The notes: a model not told the origin generated them from the sequence alone. Shown: positions 8,254 through 17,199, numbered from the stretch's first letter. The stretch is 64,000 nt of DNA from Rhizobium sp. AQ_MP (GCF_014237835.1 NZ_JACJVI010000014.1:1-64000); one strand, 5' to 3'. Numbers and translations: made by a program.

Positions 8254-8847
8254 CTACTTCAGCATGGGCCAGAGGCTGAGCACGAGCAGCACAGCCATGG
8301 TGATATTAAACCATTTGAGCCGGACCGGCACCGACAGCCACTCCCTGAGCGCCGAGCCGAAGCCCGCCCAGGTCGAGACACTCGGCACGTTCACGGCAGC
8401 AAACACCAGCGCGACGATCGCGACCGTCAGAGCATACTGCTCCGGATTAGGATAGACCGCCATGGCCGTCACGGCCATGACCCAGGCCTTGGGATTGACC
8501 CATTGAAAGGCGGCAGCGCCGAGAAACGTCATCGGTCGCGCCTTGGCCTCGCCCTCGCCCATCGACCGAGACGAGCCGATCTTCCAGGCGATCCACAGGA
8601 GATAAAGACCGCCTGCGACCTTGAGCGCGATGAAGGCCGGCGGATAGGCATGCAGCACGGCGCCAAGCCCCATGCCGACACCGATCAGGAGGGAGAGGAA
8701 CCCGGCACCGATGCCCAGCATATGCGGCACCGTCCGCCGGAAACCGAAATTCACGCCCGACGCAAACAGCATCATGTTGTTCGGCCCCGGCGTGATCGAG
8801 GTCGCGAAGGCAAACAGGACGAGCGCAAGAAGTGTATCGGCCGACAT
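8254..8847 (-). CDS. LysE family amino-acid exporter
   Basis: 197 residues with about six transmembrane helices, the standard length and topology of LysE/RhtB exporters. The N-terminal signature is [19 protein letters not shown], and the short [13 protein letters not shown] segment is also typical. It should export an amino acid or related metabolite across the inner membrane; the substrate cannot be told. It lies 20 bp upstream of nthA on the same strand, so it may share a transcript with the nitrile hydratase operon. It diverges from an aldo/keto reductase gene with 156 bp between. Confidence 0.9.
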   Translation of the reverse strand: MSADTLLALVLFAFATSITPGPNNMMLFASGVNFGFRRTVPHMLGIGAGFLSLLIGVGMGLGAVLHAYPPAFIALKVAGGLYLLWIAWKIGSSRSMGEGEAKARPMTFLGAAAFQWVNPKAWVMAVTAMAVYPNPEQYALTVAIVALVFAAVNVPSVSTWAGFGSALREWLSVPVRLKWFNITMAVLLVLSLWPMLK

Positions 8848-9003
8848 GAATGTTTCTCCCGAATTTTTATGTCAGCCTAACTGCCATATCGCCAGGCGCC
8901 AGCCGCATTCTTGTTATGGTGACACGATGGCAACAGCGCTTTGTCCTTGCCTCGTGGGACCGCCTCGCTATCCTTCGCGCGTCCCGCCTCAAGGAGGATC
9001 ACC

Positions 9004-9849
9004 ATGCATGACGCCATCCCCACTGTCACCCTGCCGGGCGGCGCGGAGATCCCGACGCTCGGCTTCGGCACCTGGATGATGGGCGAAACGAAATCCGAGG
9101 CCAAGGCGGAAGTCGATGCCATCAGGCTGGCGCTCGATCTTGGCATGACGGTGATCGACACGGCCGAAATGTATGGCGATGGCGGTGCTGAACGCATTGT
9201 CGGCGAAGCGCTGAAGGATCGGCGCGAAGACGCCTTTCTCGTCTCGAAGGTCCTGCCCTGGAATGCCAGCTACGACGGTACGATCAAGGCCTGCCATGCC
9301 AGCCTCGACCGGCTGGGGACCGACCATCTCGATCTCTATCTCCTGCACTGGCGTGGTGAACACCCGCTCGAAGACACAGTCGCGGCAATGGAAGAGCTGA
9401 AGACTGCCGGTCGCATCCGCGCCTGGGGCGTCTCGAACTTTGATGTCGACGACATGGAAGAGCTGTTCTCCGTGGCCGATGGCGAAAACTGCGCCGTCAA
9501 TCAGGTCCTCTACAATCTCTCCCGCCGCGGCATCGAATTCGATCTCCTGCCCTGGTGCCAGGAGCACGGCATCCCGATTATGGCCTATTCACCGATCGAG
9601 CAGGGCCGCATCCTGCACCATCCCGAACTCATTCACATCGCCAAGGCCTATCAGGCGACCCCGGCGCAGGTTGCCCTTGCCTTCTTGCTGGAGCGTGACG
9701 GCGTCATACCGATCCCCAAAACCTCGAACATTCGCCGCCTGCACGAGAATCGCGACGCGGTGGATCTCGAAATCTCAGACGAGGACTGGGCCCGCCTTGA
9801 CGCAGCCTTCCCGCCACCGGCGCGCAAAATGCCGCTGGACATGATCTGA
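9004..9849 (+). CDS. Aldo/keto reductase
   Basis: 281 residues, NADPH-dependent (beta/alpha)8 oxidoreductase. The catalytic tetrad is visible as Asp52 and Tyr57 ([13 protein letters not shown]), Lys82 (LVSKVLPWN) and His115 (LYLLHWRG). The cofactor segment [13 protein letters not shown] near the C-terminus binds the NADP phosphate. The start at 9004 has AGGAGG 8 nt upstream; an open frame extends back to 8941 without a site. It resembles the YtbE/DkgA-like group; the physiological substrate is unknown. The SDR-DoxX gene follows after 29 bp and may be co-transcribed. Confidence 0.93.
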   Translation: MHDAIPTVTLPGGAEIPTLGFGTWMMGETKSEAKAEVDAIRLALDLGMTVIDTAEMYGDGGAERIVGEALKDRREDAFLVSKVLPWNASYDGTIKACHASLDRLGTDHLDLYLLHWRGEHPLEDTVAAMEELKTAGRIRAWGVSNFDVDDMEELFSVADGENCAVNQVLYNLSRRGIEFDLLPWCQEHGIPIMAYSPIEQGRILHHPELIHIAKAYQATPAQVALAFLLERDGVIPIPKTSNIRRLHENRDAVDLEISDEDWARLDAAFPPPARKMPLDMI

Positions 9850-9878
9850 TCTCGACCGGCACGGCGGAAAGTGAACGC

Positions 9879-11162
9879 ATGACCATCCTTGTCCTCGGCG
9901 CGACCGGCTTCATCGGCCAGCAGGTTCTGCTCACGCTCAGCCAAGCCGGCCATACGGTCACCGGTCTTGGCCGCGACACCAGGCAGGCCAGCGCCCGTGT
10001 TCCCGCTGCAACCTGGATCGCCCGCGATCTCCGCACGCTCCGGCAAGCAGCAGACTGGCATTCTCTGCTTGGCGACGTCACCGCCGTGATCAACTGTGCC
10101 GGCGCCCTGCAGGACGGGTTGCGCGACGATCTCGTAGCCGTGCAGCGGGACGCCATGCTTGCCCTGCAACAGGCGGCCGCCACGCGCGCAACACCTCCGC
10201 TCATCATCCAGATCTCGGCACCCGACAACCTGGCGAGCGCCGGCACCGCCTTTATGACGACCAAGCTGGAGGCCGACCGCGCGCTCGCGGCTTCTGGGCT
10301 CCCCTATGTCATCCTCCGCCCGACAGTCGTGGTCGGACGCAATGCCTATGGCGGCACCGCCCTGCTCCGAGCCATCGCCTCCTTCCCCGGCGTGCTGCCG
10401 CTGGTGGACGCCGAAAGCCCCATGAATGCCGTCCACGTGCACGACGTTGCACAAGCGGTGCTCGACGCCGTCGAGGGCCGCATCGCGCCCGGGTCCGATC
10501 TGGTGCTTGCAGGCGAACCGACCCGCAGCGTCGAGGAGATGGCACGCTTTTACCGCCGCTGGCTTGGCCTTGCCGATGCACCCGTCATCCGCTTGCCCTC
10601 AGGCCTTGCTCGACCTCTCTCACTTGTCGCCGATCTCGCCGGGCGCCTCGGCTGGCGCTCACCCTTGCGCTCCACCGCGATCCGCATCAGCGGCATCGGC
10701 GTGGCACCGGACAAAGCCCGCCCGACCCTGACCGCGCCCGACCCGACGCTCAGGCTGGCATCGGAGCCCGCCGCCGTGCAGGACCTCTGGTTCGCCCGTC
10801 TCTACCTGCTGAAGCCATTGATGATCCTGACGCTCTCGCTGTTCTGGATCGTCTCCGGTCTGGTGCCGCTCCTTGATCCGGTGACCACGTCGCTGCGCTT
10901 CGGCGCCAGCATGTCGGCAGGCACGGCGCTGACGGTCACCATCGTCACGTCCCTGCTCGACATCGCGCTCGGCCTGGCAATCCTCGTCCAGCCCTGGGCA
11001 AAACGGGCCATGCTCGGCATGATCGCCGTGTCGCTCGCCTATCTCGCCGGCGGAACGCTGATCGAACCGACCCTCTGGCTCGATCCACTGGGACCGCTGG
11101 TCAAGGTTCTGCCCTCGATCCTGCTGACGCTCGCAACCCTTGCTGTCCTGGAGGAGCGCTGA
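9879..11162 (+). CDS. SDR/NAD(P)-binding protein fused to a DoxX-like membrane domain
   Basis: 427 residues in two parts. Residues 1-295 are an extended SDR (atypical, NmrA-like) with the nucleotide motif GATGFIG at 7-13 and LRPTVVVGR. Residues about 305-425 are a membrane domain of four helices (LMILTLSLFWIVSGLVPL, ALTVTIVTSLLDIALGLAIL, AMLGMIAVSLAYLAG, VLPSILLTLATLAVL) of the DoxX-like type. This fused layout is known in proteobacteria. It should be an inner-membrane oxidoreductase with a cytoplasmic catalytic head; substrate unknown. Its TGA is followed by one base and the ATG of a DUF2269 gene, so the two form an operon. Confidence 0.85.
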   Translation: MTILVLGATGFIGQQVLLTLSQAGHTVTGLGRDTRQASARVPAATWIARDLRTLRQAADWHSLLGDVTAVINCAGALQDGLRDDLVAVQRDAMLALQQAAATRATPPLIIQISAPDNLASAGTAFMTTKLEADRALAASGLPYVILRPTVVVGRNAYGGTALLRAIASFPGVLPLVDAESPMNAVHVHDVAQAVLDAVEGRIAPGSDLVLAGEPTRSVEEMARFYRRWLGLADAPVIRLPSGLARPLSLVADLAGRLGWRSPLRSTAIRISGIGVAPDKARPTLTAPDPTLRLASEPAAVQDLWFARLYLLKPLMILTLSLFWIVSGLVPLLDPVTTSLRFGASMSAGTALTVTIVTSLLDIALGLAILVQPWAKRAMLGMIAVSLAYLAGGTLIEPTLWLDPLGPLVKVLPSILLTLATLAVLEER

Positions 11163-11163
11163 G

Positions 11164-11643
11164 ATGCTGGAAGAGGTCCTGCGTTTTGTCCACGTGATCG
11201 GGGCAACCGTACTCTTCGGCACGGGCGCGGGCATCGCCTTCTTCATGCTGCTGGCGCACAAGACCGGCAATCCGACGCAAATTGCCCATGTCGCCGGGTC
11301 GGTAGTCATCGCCGATACGATCTTCACCGCGACCGCCGCCATCCTGCAGCCGATCACCGGCGCCTGGCTGGCTTACGAAATCGGCTGGCCGCTGACATCA
11401 GGCTGGGTGCTTCTGTCTCTGATCCTCTATGTCGTCGTCGGCCTCTTCTGGCTGCCCGTCGTCTGGATCCAGATCCGCCTGCGCGATCTCGCCCGGGAGG
11501 CAGCCGCCGCCGGCACTCCGCTGCCGCCCCGCTATCAAAGGCTTTTCCGCGTCTGGTTTGCCTGCGGCTTTCCCGCCTTCTTCTCGGTCATGGCCATCCT
11601 CTGGCTGATGCTGAACAAGCCCGACATCCCGATCGGCTTCTGA
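11164..11643 (+). CDS. DUF2269 integral membrane protein
   Basis: 159 residues, four hydrophobic segments (VHVIGATVLFGTGAGIAFF, ADTIFTATAAILQPITGAWL, GWVLLSLILYVVVGLFWL, ACGFPAFFSVMAILWLM). The conserved VHVIGATVLFG start and WLPVVWIQIRLR segment match DUF2269, whose function is unknown. The start codon directly follows the SDR-DoxX stop (TGA-G-ATG). GGAGG in the 3' end of the previous gene serves as its ribosome-binding site, so translation is coupled and the two membrane proteins may act together. Confidence 0.85.
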   Translation: MLEEVLRFVHVIGATVLFGTGAGIAFFMLLAHKTGNPTQIAHVAGSVVIADTIFTATAAILQPITGAWLAYEIGWPLTSGWVLLSLILYVVVGLFWLPVVWIQIRLRDLAREAAAAGTPLPPRYQRLFRVWFACGFPAFFSVMAILWLMLNKPDIPIGF

Positions 11644-11708
11644 GCATCGCAAAATCGCGATCTATCCACAGCCCCTGCATTTCCGGCACTTTACCGCAGC
11701 CCCTCAGG

Positions 11709-11730
11709 AAATTAGGAGATTGCCTAATTT
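11709..11730. promoter_or_regulatory. Operator-like inverted repeat of the ArsR-type gene
   Basis: A perfect inverted repeat AAATTAGG-N6-CCTAATTT, centred 51 bp upstream of the ATG at 11771. Size and symmetry fit an ArsR/SdpR-type dimer site. It probably overlaps the promoter of the downstream regulator gene, which would mean autorepression (inference). Confidence 0.6.
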
Positions 11731-11770
11731 GAAAATTGCGGTGTGAAAACCGCAGACTGAGAGGCGTGAC

Positions 11771-12307
11771 ATGGCAAAACGCGGCAAGACCGACCCGCAT
11801 CCGGCAATGGACAAGATCTCGTCCCGCGTCTTTCACGCGCTCGCCTCCGATCCGCGGCGGATGATGCTGGTGCATCTGTCACAGTCGACGCTCACCGCCG
11901 GCGAAATCGCTGCCCGCTTCGACATGGCCAAGCCCTCGATCTCCCAGCATCTCTCTATCCTCGAAAACGCCGAGCTGATCGAGGGCGAGAAGAAGGGCCA
12001 GTACATCCACTACAGCCTGAGACCCGCAGCCCTGCGTCACGCGCTGACAGCCATGTTGACAACGACCCAGGTCGACGGCGAGCTGGTCGAGGCGGCGACA
12101 CCCGAGGAACCGGTCGCTAAGACGAAGAAGCCCACAAGGAAGAAGGCCGATCCGGCAGACGTCGAGGCAGCCTCGGACAAACCGGAAAAGTCTTCAAAGG
12201 CCAAGGCCGGTGAGAAGACGGCCAAGGAAAAGCCGAAAAAAGCGGAGGCTGACCTGCCTCCGGCACCGAAGCAGATGGGCCTCCTTGATCTCCTCGGCAT
12301 GAACTGA
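11771..12307 (+). CDS. ArsR-family winged-helix regulator with a Lys/Ala-rich tail
   Basis: 178 residues. Residues about 15-95 are an ArsR-type winged helix: VFHALASDPRRMMLVHLS, TAGEIAARFDMAKPSISQHL, LIEGEKKGQYIHYSL. The typical metal-site cysteines (ELCVC) are missing, so it is closer to the SdpR/autorepressor group than to metal sensors. Residues 110-165 are a low-complexity tail of Lys, Ala, Glu and Pro, like a histone H1 tail, and the protein ends QMGLLDLLGMN. The gene is monocistronic and converges on ilvN with a shared terminator hairpin. A 22-bp palindrome lies upstream. Ligand and targets unknown. Confidence 0.85.
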   Translation: MAKRGKTDPHPAMDKISSRVFHALASDPRRMMLVHLSQSTLTAGEIAARFDMAKPSISQHLSILENAELIEGEKKGQYIHYSLRPAALRHALTAMLTTTQVDGELVEAATPEEPVAKTKKPTRKKADPADVEAASDKPEKSSKAKAGEKTAKEKPKKAEADLPPAPKQMGLLDLLGMN

Positions 12308-12321
12308 AGAGACAAGACAAC

Positions 12322-12349
12322 AAAAAAGGGCGACCGCGAGGCCGCCCTT
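12322..12349 (-). terminator. Terminator of the ilvBN operon
   Basis: The stem AAGGGCG (12326-12332) / CGCCCTT (12343-12349) has a 10-nt loop. Read on the minus strand it is followed by TTTTTT, which makes it the terminator of ilvN. It lies between two convergent genes and may also weakly stop the plus-strand ArsR-type transcript. Confidence 0.8.
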
Positions 12350-12375
12350 ATTCAGTTCGGGAATTCCCGAATTCC

Positions 12376-12948
12376 TTACATGCCCTGCGGGCCGCGGTTC
12401 ATCGCGGCGATCCCGGTGCGGCAGATCTCGTTGAGACCGAGCGGCTTCATGATCGAGACAAACTGGTCGATCTTGGAGGATTTGCCGGTGATCTCGAAGA
12501 TGAAGTGGTTGACGGTCGCGTCCACCACCTTGGCATGGAAAGCATCGGCAAGGCGCAGGGTCTCTGCACGCATTTCCGCATCCGCCACCACCTTCACCAG
12601 AGCCACCTCGCGCTCGATCGGGCGCTCCTGACCCAGTTCCCGCGCACGAACGGTCAGATCCACAACGCGATGCACCGGAACGATGCGCTCGAGCTGCGCC
12701 TTGATCTGCTCGAGCACGCCGGGGGTGCCGCGCGTCACGATGGTGATGCGCGACAGATGCGCCTCGTGCTCGGTCTCGGAGACCGTTAGGCTCTCGATGT
12801 TGTAGCCGCGACCGGAGAACAGGCCGATGACGCGGGCAAGCACACCCGGCTCGTTGTCAACCAGCACCGAAAGCGTATGGCTCTCGATGGCCGAGGTTTC
12901 CTTGGCGATGAAGTAGGCCGAACCGGTCGGCTGAAGATGTGCGTTCAT
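12376..12948 (-). CDS. ilvN: Acetolactate synthase small (regulatory) subunit
   Basis: 190 residues (also called ilvH in rhizobia). An N-terminal ACT domain (HTLSVLVDNEPGVLARVIGL, then FSGRGYNIESLTVSETE) binds valine and gives feedback inhibition of the large subunit. The C-terminal domain (REVALVKVVADAEMR... FEITGKSSKIDQFV) completes the 160-190 residue family pattern. It starts 17 nt after the ilvB stop and is followed by a terminator, so it is the last gene of the operon. Confidence 0.95.
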   Translation of the reverse strand: MNAHLQPTGSAYFIAKETSAIESHTLSVLVDNEPGVLARVIGLFSGRGYNIESLTVSETEHEAHLSRITIVTRGTPGVLEQIKAQLERIVPVHRVVDLTVRARELGQERPIEREVALVKVVADAEMRAETLRLADAFHAKVVDATVNHFIFEITGKSSKIDQFVSIMKPLGLNEICRTGIAAMNRGPQGM

Positions 12949-12965
12949 GGTCTTGTTCCTCCCGG

Positions 12966-14744
12966 TCAGACGAGCTGACGGCCTTTGGCATCGATGGCAT
13001 TGGCAACGACTTCATCCGTCGCCTCGTCCGGCAGCAGCATCTCGTTATGCGCCTTGCCCGATGGGATCATCGGGAAGCAGTTGGCGAGATTGGCCACGCG
13101 GCAGTCGAAGATCACCGGCTTCTTCACGTCGATCATCTCCTGGATCGCGCCATCGAGATCATCGGGCTTTTCGCAGCGAATGCCGACGGCACCATAGGCT
13201 TCGGCCAGCTTGACGAAGTCAGGCATGGCTTCCGTGTAGGAGTTCGACAGACGGTTGCCGTGCAGAAGTTGCTGCCACTGGCGGACCATGCCCATGTACT
13301 GGTTGTTCAGGATGAAGATCTTGATCGGCGCCTCATACTGGATGGCGGCCGACATTTCCTGAATGCACATCTGGATCGAAGCGTCGCCCGCGATATCGAT
13401 GACGAGCGCGTCCGGATGGGCGATCTGCACGCCGAGTGCTGCCGGCAGGCCGTAACCCATGGTGCCGAGGCCACCCGAGGTCATCCAGCGGTTCGGCTGC
13501 TCGAAGCCGTAGTACTGGGCGGCCCACATCTGGTGCTGGCCGACCTCGGTCGTGATGTAGGTGTCGCGATCCTTGGTCAGCTGATAGAGCCGCTGCAGCG
13601 CGTATTGCGGCATGATGACGTCCTTCGACGGCGTATAGGCGAAGGAGTTGCGGGCACGCCACTTGGCGATGGTCGCATTCCACTCGGCCGTCTGCGACGC
13701 CTCGGGCTTCTTCGGCAGGGCGCGCCAGGCGCGGACCATGTCTTCCAGAACCCGGCCGACATCGCCGGTGATCGGCACGTCGACGCGGACATTCTTGTTG
13801 ATCGACGACGGGTCGATGTCGATGTGGATCTTCTTCGAGTTCGGCGAGAACGCGTTCAGGCGGCCGGTGATACGGTCGTCGAAGCGCGCGCCGATGCAGA
13901 CCATGACGTCGCAATCATGCATCGCCATGTTGGCTTCATAGGAACCGTGCATGCCGAGCATGCCGAGCCAGTTCTTGCCCGAGGCCGGATAGCAGCCGAG
14001 GCCCATCAGGGTCGAGGTGATCGGGAAGTCGGTGAGGCCGACCAGTTCACGCAGCAGCTTGGTTGCCTCCGGACCGGAGTTCACGACGCCACCGCCGGAG
14101 TAGATGATCGGACGGCGGGCCGACGCCATCAGCTCCACGGCTGCCTGGATCGCTCGGGCATCGCCCGAAACCTTGGGCTGGTAGCTCTTCAGCGCCTTGT
14201 GTGCATCCGGCGGCGTATAGGTGCCGGTGGCAAACTGGATGTCCTTCGGAATATCGACGAGAACCGGACCCGGACGGCCCGTCTGGGCGATGCGGAAGGC
14301 TTCATGGATGATCGAGGCCAGCTGGTTGACGTCCTTGACCAGCCAGTTGTGCTTGGTGCAGGGGCGCGTGATGCCGACGGTGTCACATTCCTGGAAGGCG
14401 TCGGAGCCGATCAGCGAGGTCGGCACCTGGCCGGAGATGCAGACGAGCGGAACGCTGTCCATCAGCGCGTCCTGCAAAGGCGTCACCGCATTGGTCGCAC
14501 CGGGGCCGGAGGTGACCAGCATGACGCCGACCTTGCCGGTTGACCTTGCGTAACCTTCCGCAGCGTGACCGGCGCCCTGCTCGTGACGCACGAGGATGTG
14601 CTGGATCTCTTCCTGCTGGAAGATCTCGTCATAGATCGGAAGCACGGCCCCACCGGGATAGCCGAAGATATGCTCGACACCGTTATCCTTGAGCGCGCGC
14701 AGGACGATCTCGGCGCCAGTCATCTGATTGTCTTTACCCGTCAT
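12966..14744 (-). CDS. ilvB: Acetolactate synthase large (catalytic) subunit
   Basis: 592 residues (ilvI in rhizobial naming). ThDP- and FAD-dependent first step of Val/Leu/Ile synthesis: two pyruvate to acetolactate, or pyruvate plus 2-oxobutyrate to acetohydroxybutyrate. The activating glutamate is Glu55 in [16 protein letters not shown]. The ThDP/Mg2+ motif is GDASIQMC...FILNNQ, and [10 protein letters not shown] and VDIPKDIQ are also present. The start at 14744 gives [13 protein letters not shown]; the second Met (14723) is possible. Expression is almost certainly controlled by the attenuator at 14800-14952. Confidence 0.97.
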   Translation of the reverse strand: MTGKDNQMTGAEIVLRALKDNGVEHIFGYPGGAVLPIYDEIFQQEEIQHILVRHEQGAGHAAEGYARSTGKVGVMLVTSGPGATNAVTPLQDALMDSVPLVCISGQVPTSLIGSDAFQECDTVGITRPCTKHNWLVKDVNQLASIIHEAFRIAQTGRPGPVLVDIPKDIQFATGTYTPPDAHKALKSYQPKVSGDARAIQAAVELMASARRPIIYSGGGVVNSGPEATKLLRELVGLTDFPITSTLMGLGCYPASGKNWLGMLGMHGSYEANMAMHDCDVMVCIGARFDDRITGRLNAFSPNSKKIHIDIDPSSINKNVRVDVPITGDVGRVLEDMVRAWRALPKKPEASQTAEWNATIAKWRARNSFAYTPSKDVIMPQYALQRLYQLTKDRDTYITTEVGQHQMWAAQYYGFEQPNRWMTSGGLGTMGYGLPAALGVQIAHPDALVIDIAGDASIQMCIQEMSAAIQYEAPIKIFILNNQYMGMVRQWQQLLHGNRLSNSYTEAMPDFVKLAEAYGAVGIRCEKPDDLDGAIQEMIDVKKPVIFDCRVANLANCFPMIPSGKAHNEMLLPDEATDEVVANAIDAKGRQLV

Positions 14745-14799
14745 GCTCTGTTTCCATCTGCCTTCTTGGTTTTGGGGCTGATAACCCGGTTCAGGGCAT

Positions 14800-14824
14800 A
14801 AAAAAAGGCCCCTTTGAGGAGCCT
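14800..14824 (-). terminator. Attenuator terminator in the ilvBN leader
   Basis: On the minus strand AGGCTCC-TCAAA-GGGGCCT forms a 7-bp stem (one G-U pair) directly followed by seven T (14800-14806). It lies 55 nt before the ilvB ATG and downstream of a leader peptide with branched-chain codons. It is therefore an internal, conditional terminator rather than the end of a gene. Confidence 0.85.
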
Positions 14825-14832
14825 GTCATCTA

Positions 14833-14880
14833 GCGCATGGGTGGCTGTCGCCGGATGGTTACACCATCCTGCCCATGCGC
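14833..14880 (-). promoter_or_regulatory. ilvBN leader pause/anti-antiterminator hairpin
   Basis: A perfect 9-bp pairing GCGCATGGG / CCCATGCGC (outer arms at 14872-14880 and 14833-14841) encloses a second stem GGATGG-TGTAA-CCATCC (14853-14858 with 14864-14869). The outer 5' arm begins right after the Val-Val codons of the leader peptide. A ribosome stalled there would melt it, as in classical ribosome-mediated attenuation. I could not resolve by eye which stretch pairs with the terminator 5' arm. Confidence 0.7.
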
Positions 14881-14915
14881 CTTCCCACCACGATAAGTGC
14901 AACCGAGTTTTTCAT
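14859..14915 (-). CDS. ilvBN attenuator leader peptide
   Basis: An 18-residue open frame reads MKNSVALIVVGRRMGRMV. The run V-A-L-I-V-V contains the amino acids made by the operon, at codons GTT, CTT, ATC, GTG and GTG. Low charging of Val/Leu/Ile tRNA would stall the ribosome here, free the downstream segment and prevent the terminator at 14800-14824. The ATG lies only a few nucleotides after the predicted transcription start, and no Shine-Dalgarno is visible, so translation may be leaderless. The stop TAA sits in the loop of the inner hairpin. Confidence 0.8.
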   Translation of the reverse strand: MKNSVALIVVGRRMGRMV

Positions 14916-14923
14916 GGGCCGAA

Positions 14924-14952
14924 GTGTTAGCCAGAAAGCCCGCAAGCGTCAA
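14924..14952 (-). promoter_or_regulatory. Sigma-70 type promoter of the ilvBN leader
   Basis: Minus-strand -35 TTGACG (14947-14952), 17-bp spacer, -10 TAACAC (14924-14929). The expected start point is around 14917-14920, which places the leader peptide ATG (14915) at +2 to +6. Confidence 0.75.
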
Positions 14953-15083
14953 CGCATCTTTTGCAAAATTTCGCGACTGCTCGCGAAAGTTTGTTGCGCG
15001 GCACCGCCTCAATTCTCACCGGGGACCTAACGAACTACACGAAGTTTTAAGCGCTCTCTCCTAAGCTTGCGCCAGCAGGGAGA

Positions 15084-17195
15084 ATGCGCTTGTTGAACGA
15101 TGATCTTCACAAGTCCGGCGACGCCGGAGAACAAGACCGCCGCGATGGAATGCGGCCTGGCAACCGAATGCTGGGGCGCGTGGTCGCCTGTAACGGCTCG
15201 CGCGCGACCATATCCGCCGTCGCAGCAGATGGCGGCACTGACCTTACGGAGCTCTGGTCCGTCGGCCGACTGATCTCGATCAGCGTCGGCAAGAACCGCG
15301 TCGTCGCGCTTGCCTATTCGATGCAGACCGAAGGCAAGGACTGGGGCGACGGCGCCGACAACCAGTTCCTGATCGAGGTCGAGCTCCTCGGCGAGGTGTT
15401 TGTCCAGCAGGATGGCAAGGAAGTCTTCTCGACCGGCATTTCGCGCTATCCCTATCTCGGCGCCATCGCGCACCGCATCCGCGCCGCCGACCTTTTGCGC
15501 ATCTACGACACCCGCCTTGGGGACACCGCCGTCATCGGCAAGCTCACCCAGGATGAATCGATCGACGCAACGATTCACATTCCATCGATGCTGTCGAAGC
15601 ACTTTGCCGTCGTCGGATCGACCGGTGTCGGAAAGTCGACCGCTGTTTCGCTTCTCCTGCGCAAGGCGATCGAAAGCGATCGGAAGCTGCGAATCCTGAT
15701 TCTCGACCCGCACAACGAATTCGCCGCAGCCTTCCCAGAGCTCGCCGTCGTCATCGACACCGACACGCTCGACCTGCCCTTCTGGCTGATGCGGCTTGAG
15801 GAATTTGCTGAAGTGCTGTTCCGCGGCCGTCCCCCGGTCGCAGAGGAACTGGATATCCTGCGCGATCTGATGCCCGAGGCGAAGCGTGCCTTCCGAGGCA
15901 ATGAGAGCGCACTTATGCGCCGTATGGCCGACAAGAGCTCGATGACAGCAGACACGCCGGTACCTTACCGCATCGCTGACCTGCTCGCCTTGATCGACGA
16001 GCGGATCGGCCGGCTGGAGGGACGGTCGGAAAAGCCGTTCCTGCGGTCGCTGAAGATGCGGATCATGTCAGCGGTGAATGATCCGCGCTATCACTTCATG
16101 TTCTCCAACAATACGATCAGCGACACGATCATGGAGACGATCGCGCACATCTTCCGTATCCCGGGAGATGACCGACCGATCTCGACCTTCCAGCTCGCCG
16201 GCATCCCCTCGGAAGTTGTCAATTCCGTAGCGTCGGTCCTTTGCCGCATGGCCTTCGAGCTGGCGCTCTGGTCGAATGGCGCTATCCACATGCTGGTCGT
16301 CTGCGAGGAGGCCCACCGTTACGTGCCAGCCGATCCCACACTCGGTTTCTTCCCGACGCGCCAAGCGATTGCGCGCATCGCAAAGGAAGGCCGAAAATAC
16401 GGCGTTTCTCTGGGCGTCATTACCCAGCGTCCTGGCGAACTCGACCAGACCATCCTGTCGCAGTGCTCGACGCTGTTTGCCATGCGACTTGCCAACGACC
16501 GGGACCAGGAAATCATACGGTCGGCGATCCCCGATAGCTCGATCTCGACCACCAGCTTCATTTCATCGATCGGCAACGGCGAAGCCATCGCCTTTGGTGA
16601 GGCCATCGCAGTGCCAATGCGCATGCGTTTCACCCGGGTCGATGAATCGGCACTGCCGAAAGCCAATGGGGTCAACGCCAAACACACCGAGGAGACGCCG
16701 GATACCGTTGATCTTCGCACCATTGTCGGTCGTATGCGTGCCATCTCCGGGCCAGACATCTCGGCCTTCCAGCAGAGCTTCGAAAGCAGCCTCGGTCGGA
16801 ACGATCTGCCACAAGCCCCAGACGGCGTCTATGATGACGAAGAGTTCGACGACGACGATCAGCATTCCGCGCCCCCGCCGCGCAGCCCGGCGGTGACGCC
16901 TCAACAGCATTCAACCTACCAGACCAGCCAAAGGCCTTCATTCGAGCCCCCCATTCAGCGACAGAGCCTGGCTGCATCCGAGACGCCACCAATCGAGCCA
17001 TATCGGCCGGACATGCTTCCACGATCGGGCGTGGACGACAATCTAAGGCCGCGACCGGCCACACCGTCACCCGGCTATGCGGCAGACCCTGCGCCCCCTA
17101 GCTTCGGCTCGCAGCAACTGCGCCGCGAAGGCGGCTCCTCCCTGCGCGAAAGCATCCTGAAGAAGCCGCTATCAAGCCTCTACAAGCGGGATTGA
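15084..17195 (+). CDS. HerA-like ATPase / DUF87 DNA translocase
   Basis: 703 residues. The N-terminal beta-barrel HAS domain (LGRVVACNGSRATI... GRLISISVG) is followed by a FtsK-HerA ATPase core: Walker A GSTGVGKST at 178-186, ILILDPHNEF, Walker B VVCEEAHRYVP, and an arginine-containing GVSLGVITQRPGEL segment. The last 170 residues are a low-complexity Pro/Gln/Ser tail with an acidic patch (YDDEEFDDDDQ), ending SLRESILKKPLSSLYKRD. HerA forms hexameric DNA pumps. No NurA nuclease or SIR2 partner is next to it, so its role here is unknown. The first Met (15084) has GGGAGA too close for a good site, and the true start could be Met23 (15150). Confidence 0.85.
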   Translation: MRLLNDDLHKSGDAGEQDRRDGMRPGNRMLGRVVACNGSRATISAVAADGGTDLTELWSVGRLISISVGKNRVVALAYSMQTEGKDWGDGADNQFLIEVELLGEVFVQQDGKEVFSTGISRYPYLGAIAHRIRAADLLRIYDTRLGDTAVIGKLTQDESIDATIHIPSMLSKHFAVVGSTGVGKSTAVSLLLRKAIESDRKLRILILDPHNEFAAAFPELAVVIDTDTLDLPFWLMRLEEFAEVLFRGRPPVAEELDILRDLMPEAKRAFRGNESALMRRMADKSSMTADTPVPYRIADLLALIDERIGRLEGRSEKPFLRSLKMRIMSAVNDPRYHFMFSNNTISDTIMETIAHIFRIPGDDRPISTFQLAGIPSEVVNSVASVLCRMAFELALWSNGAIHMLVVCEEAHRYVPADPTLGFFPTRQAIARIAKEGRKYGVSLGVITQRPGELDQTILSQCSTLFAMRLANDRDQEIIRSAIPDSSISTTSFISSIGNGEAIAFGEAIAVPMRMRFTRVDESALPKANGVNAKHTEETPDTVDLRTIVGRMRAISGPDISAFQQSFESSLGRNDLPQAPDGVYDDEEFDDDDQHSAPPPRSPAVTPQQHSTYQTSQRPSFEPPIQRQSLAASETPPIEPYRPDMLPRSGVDDNLRPRPATPSPGYAADPAPPSFGSQQLRREGGSSLRESILKKPLSSLYKRD

Positions 17196-17199
17196 CCAC

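Noticed and set aside
12939..14543. 534-codon open frame on the plus strand
   Set aside because: It is antisense to ilvB, which has full family motifs; long antisense frames are expected in GC-rich DNA.
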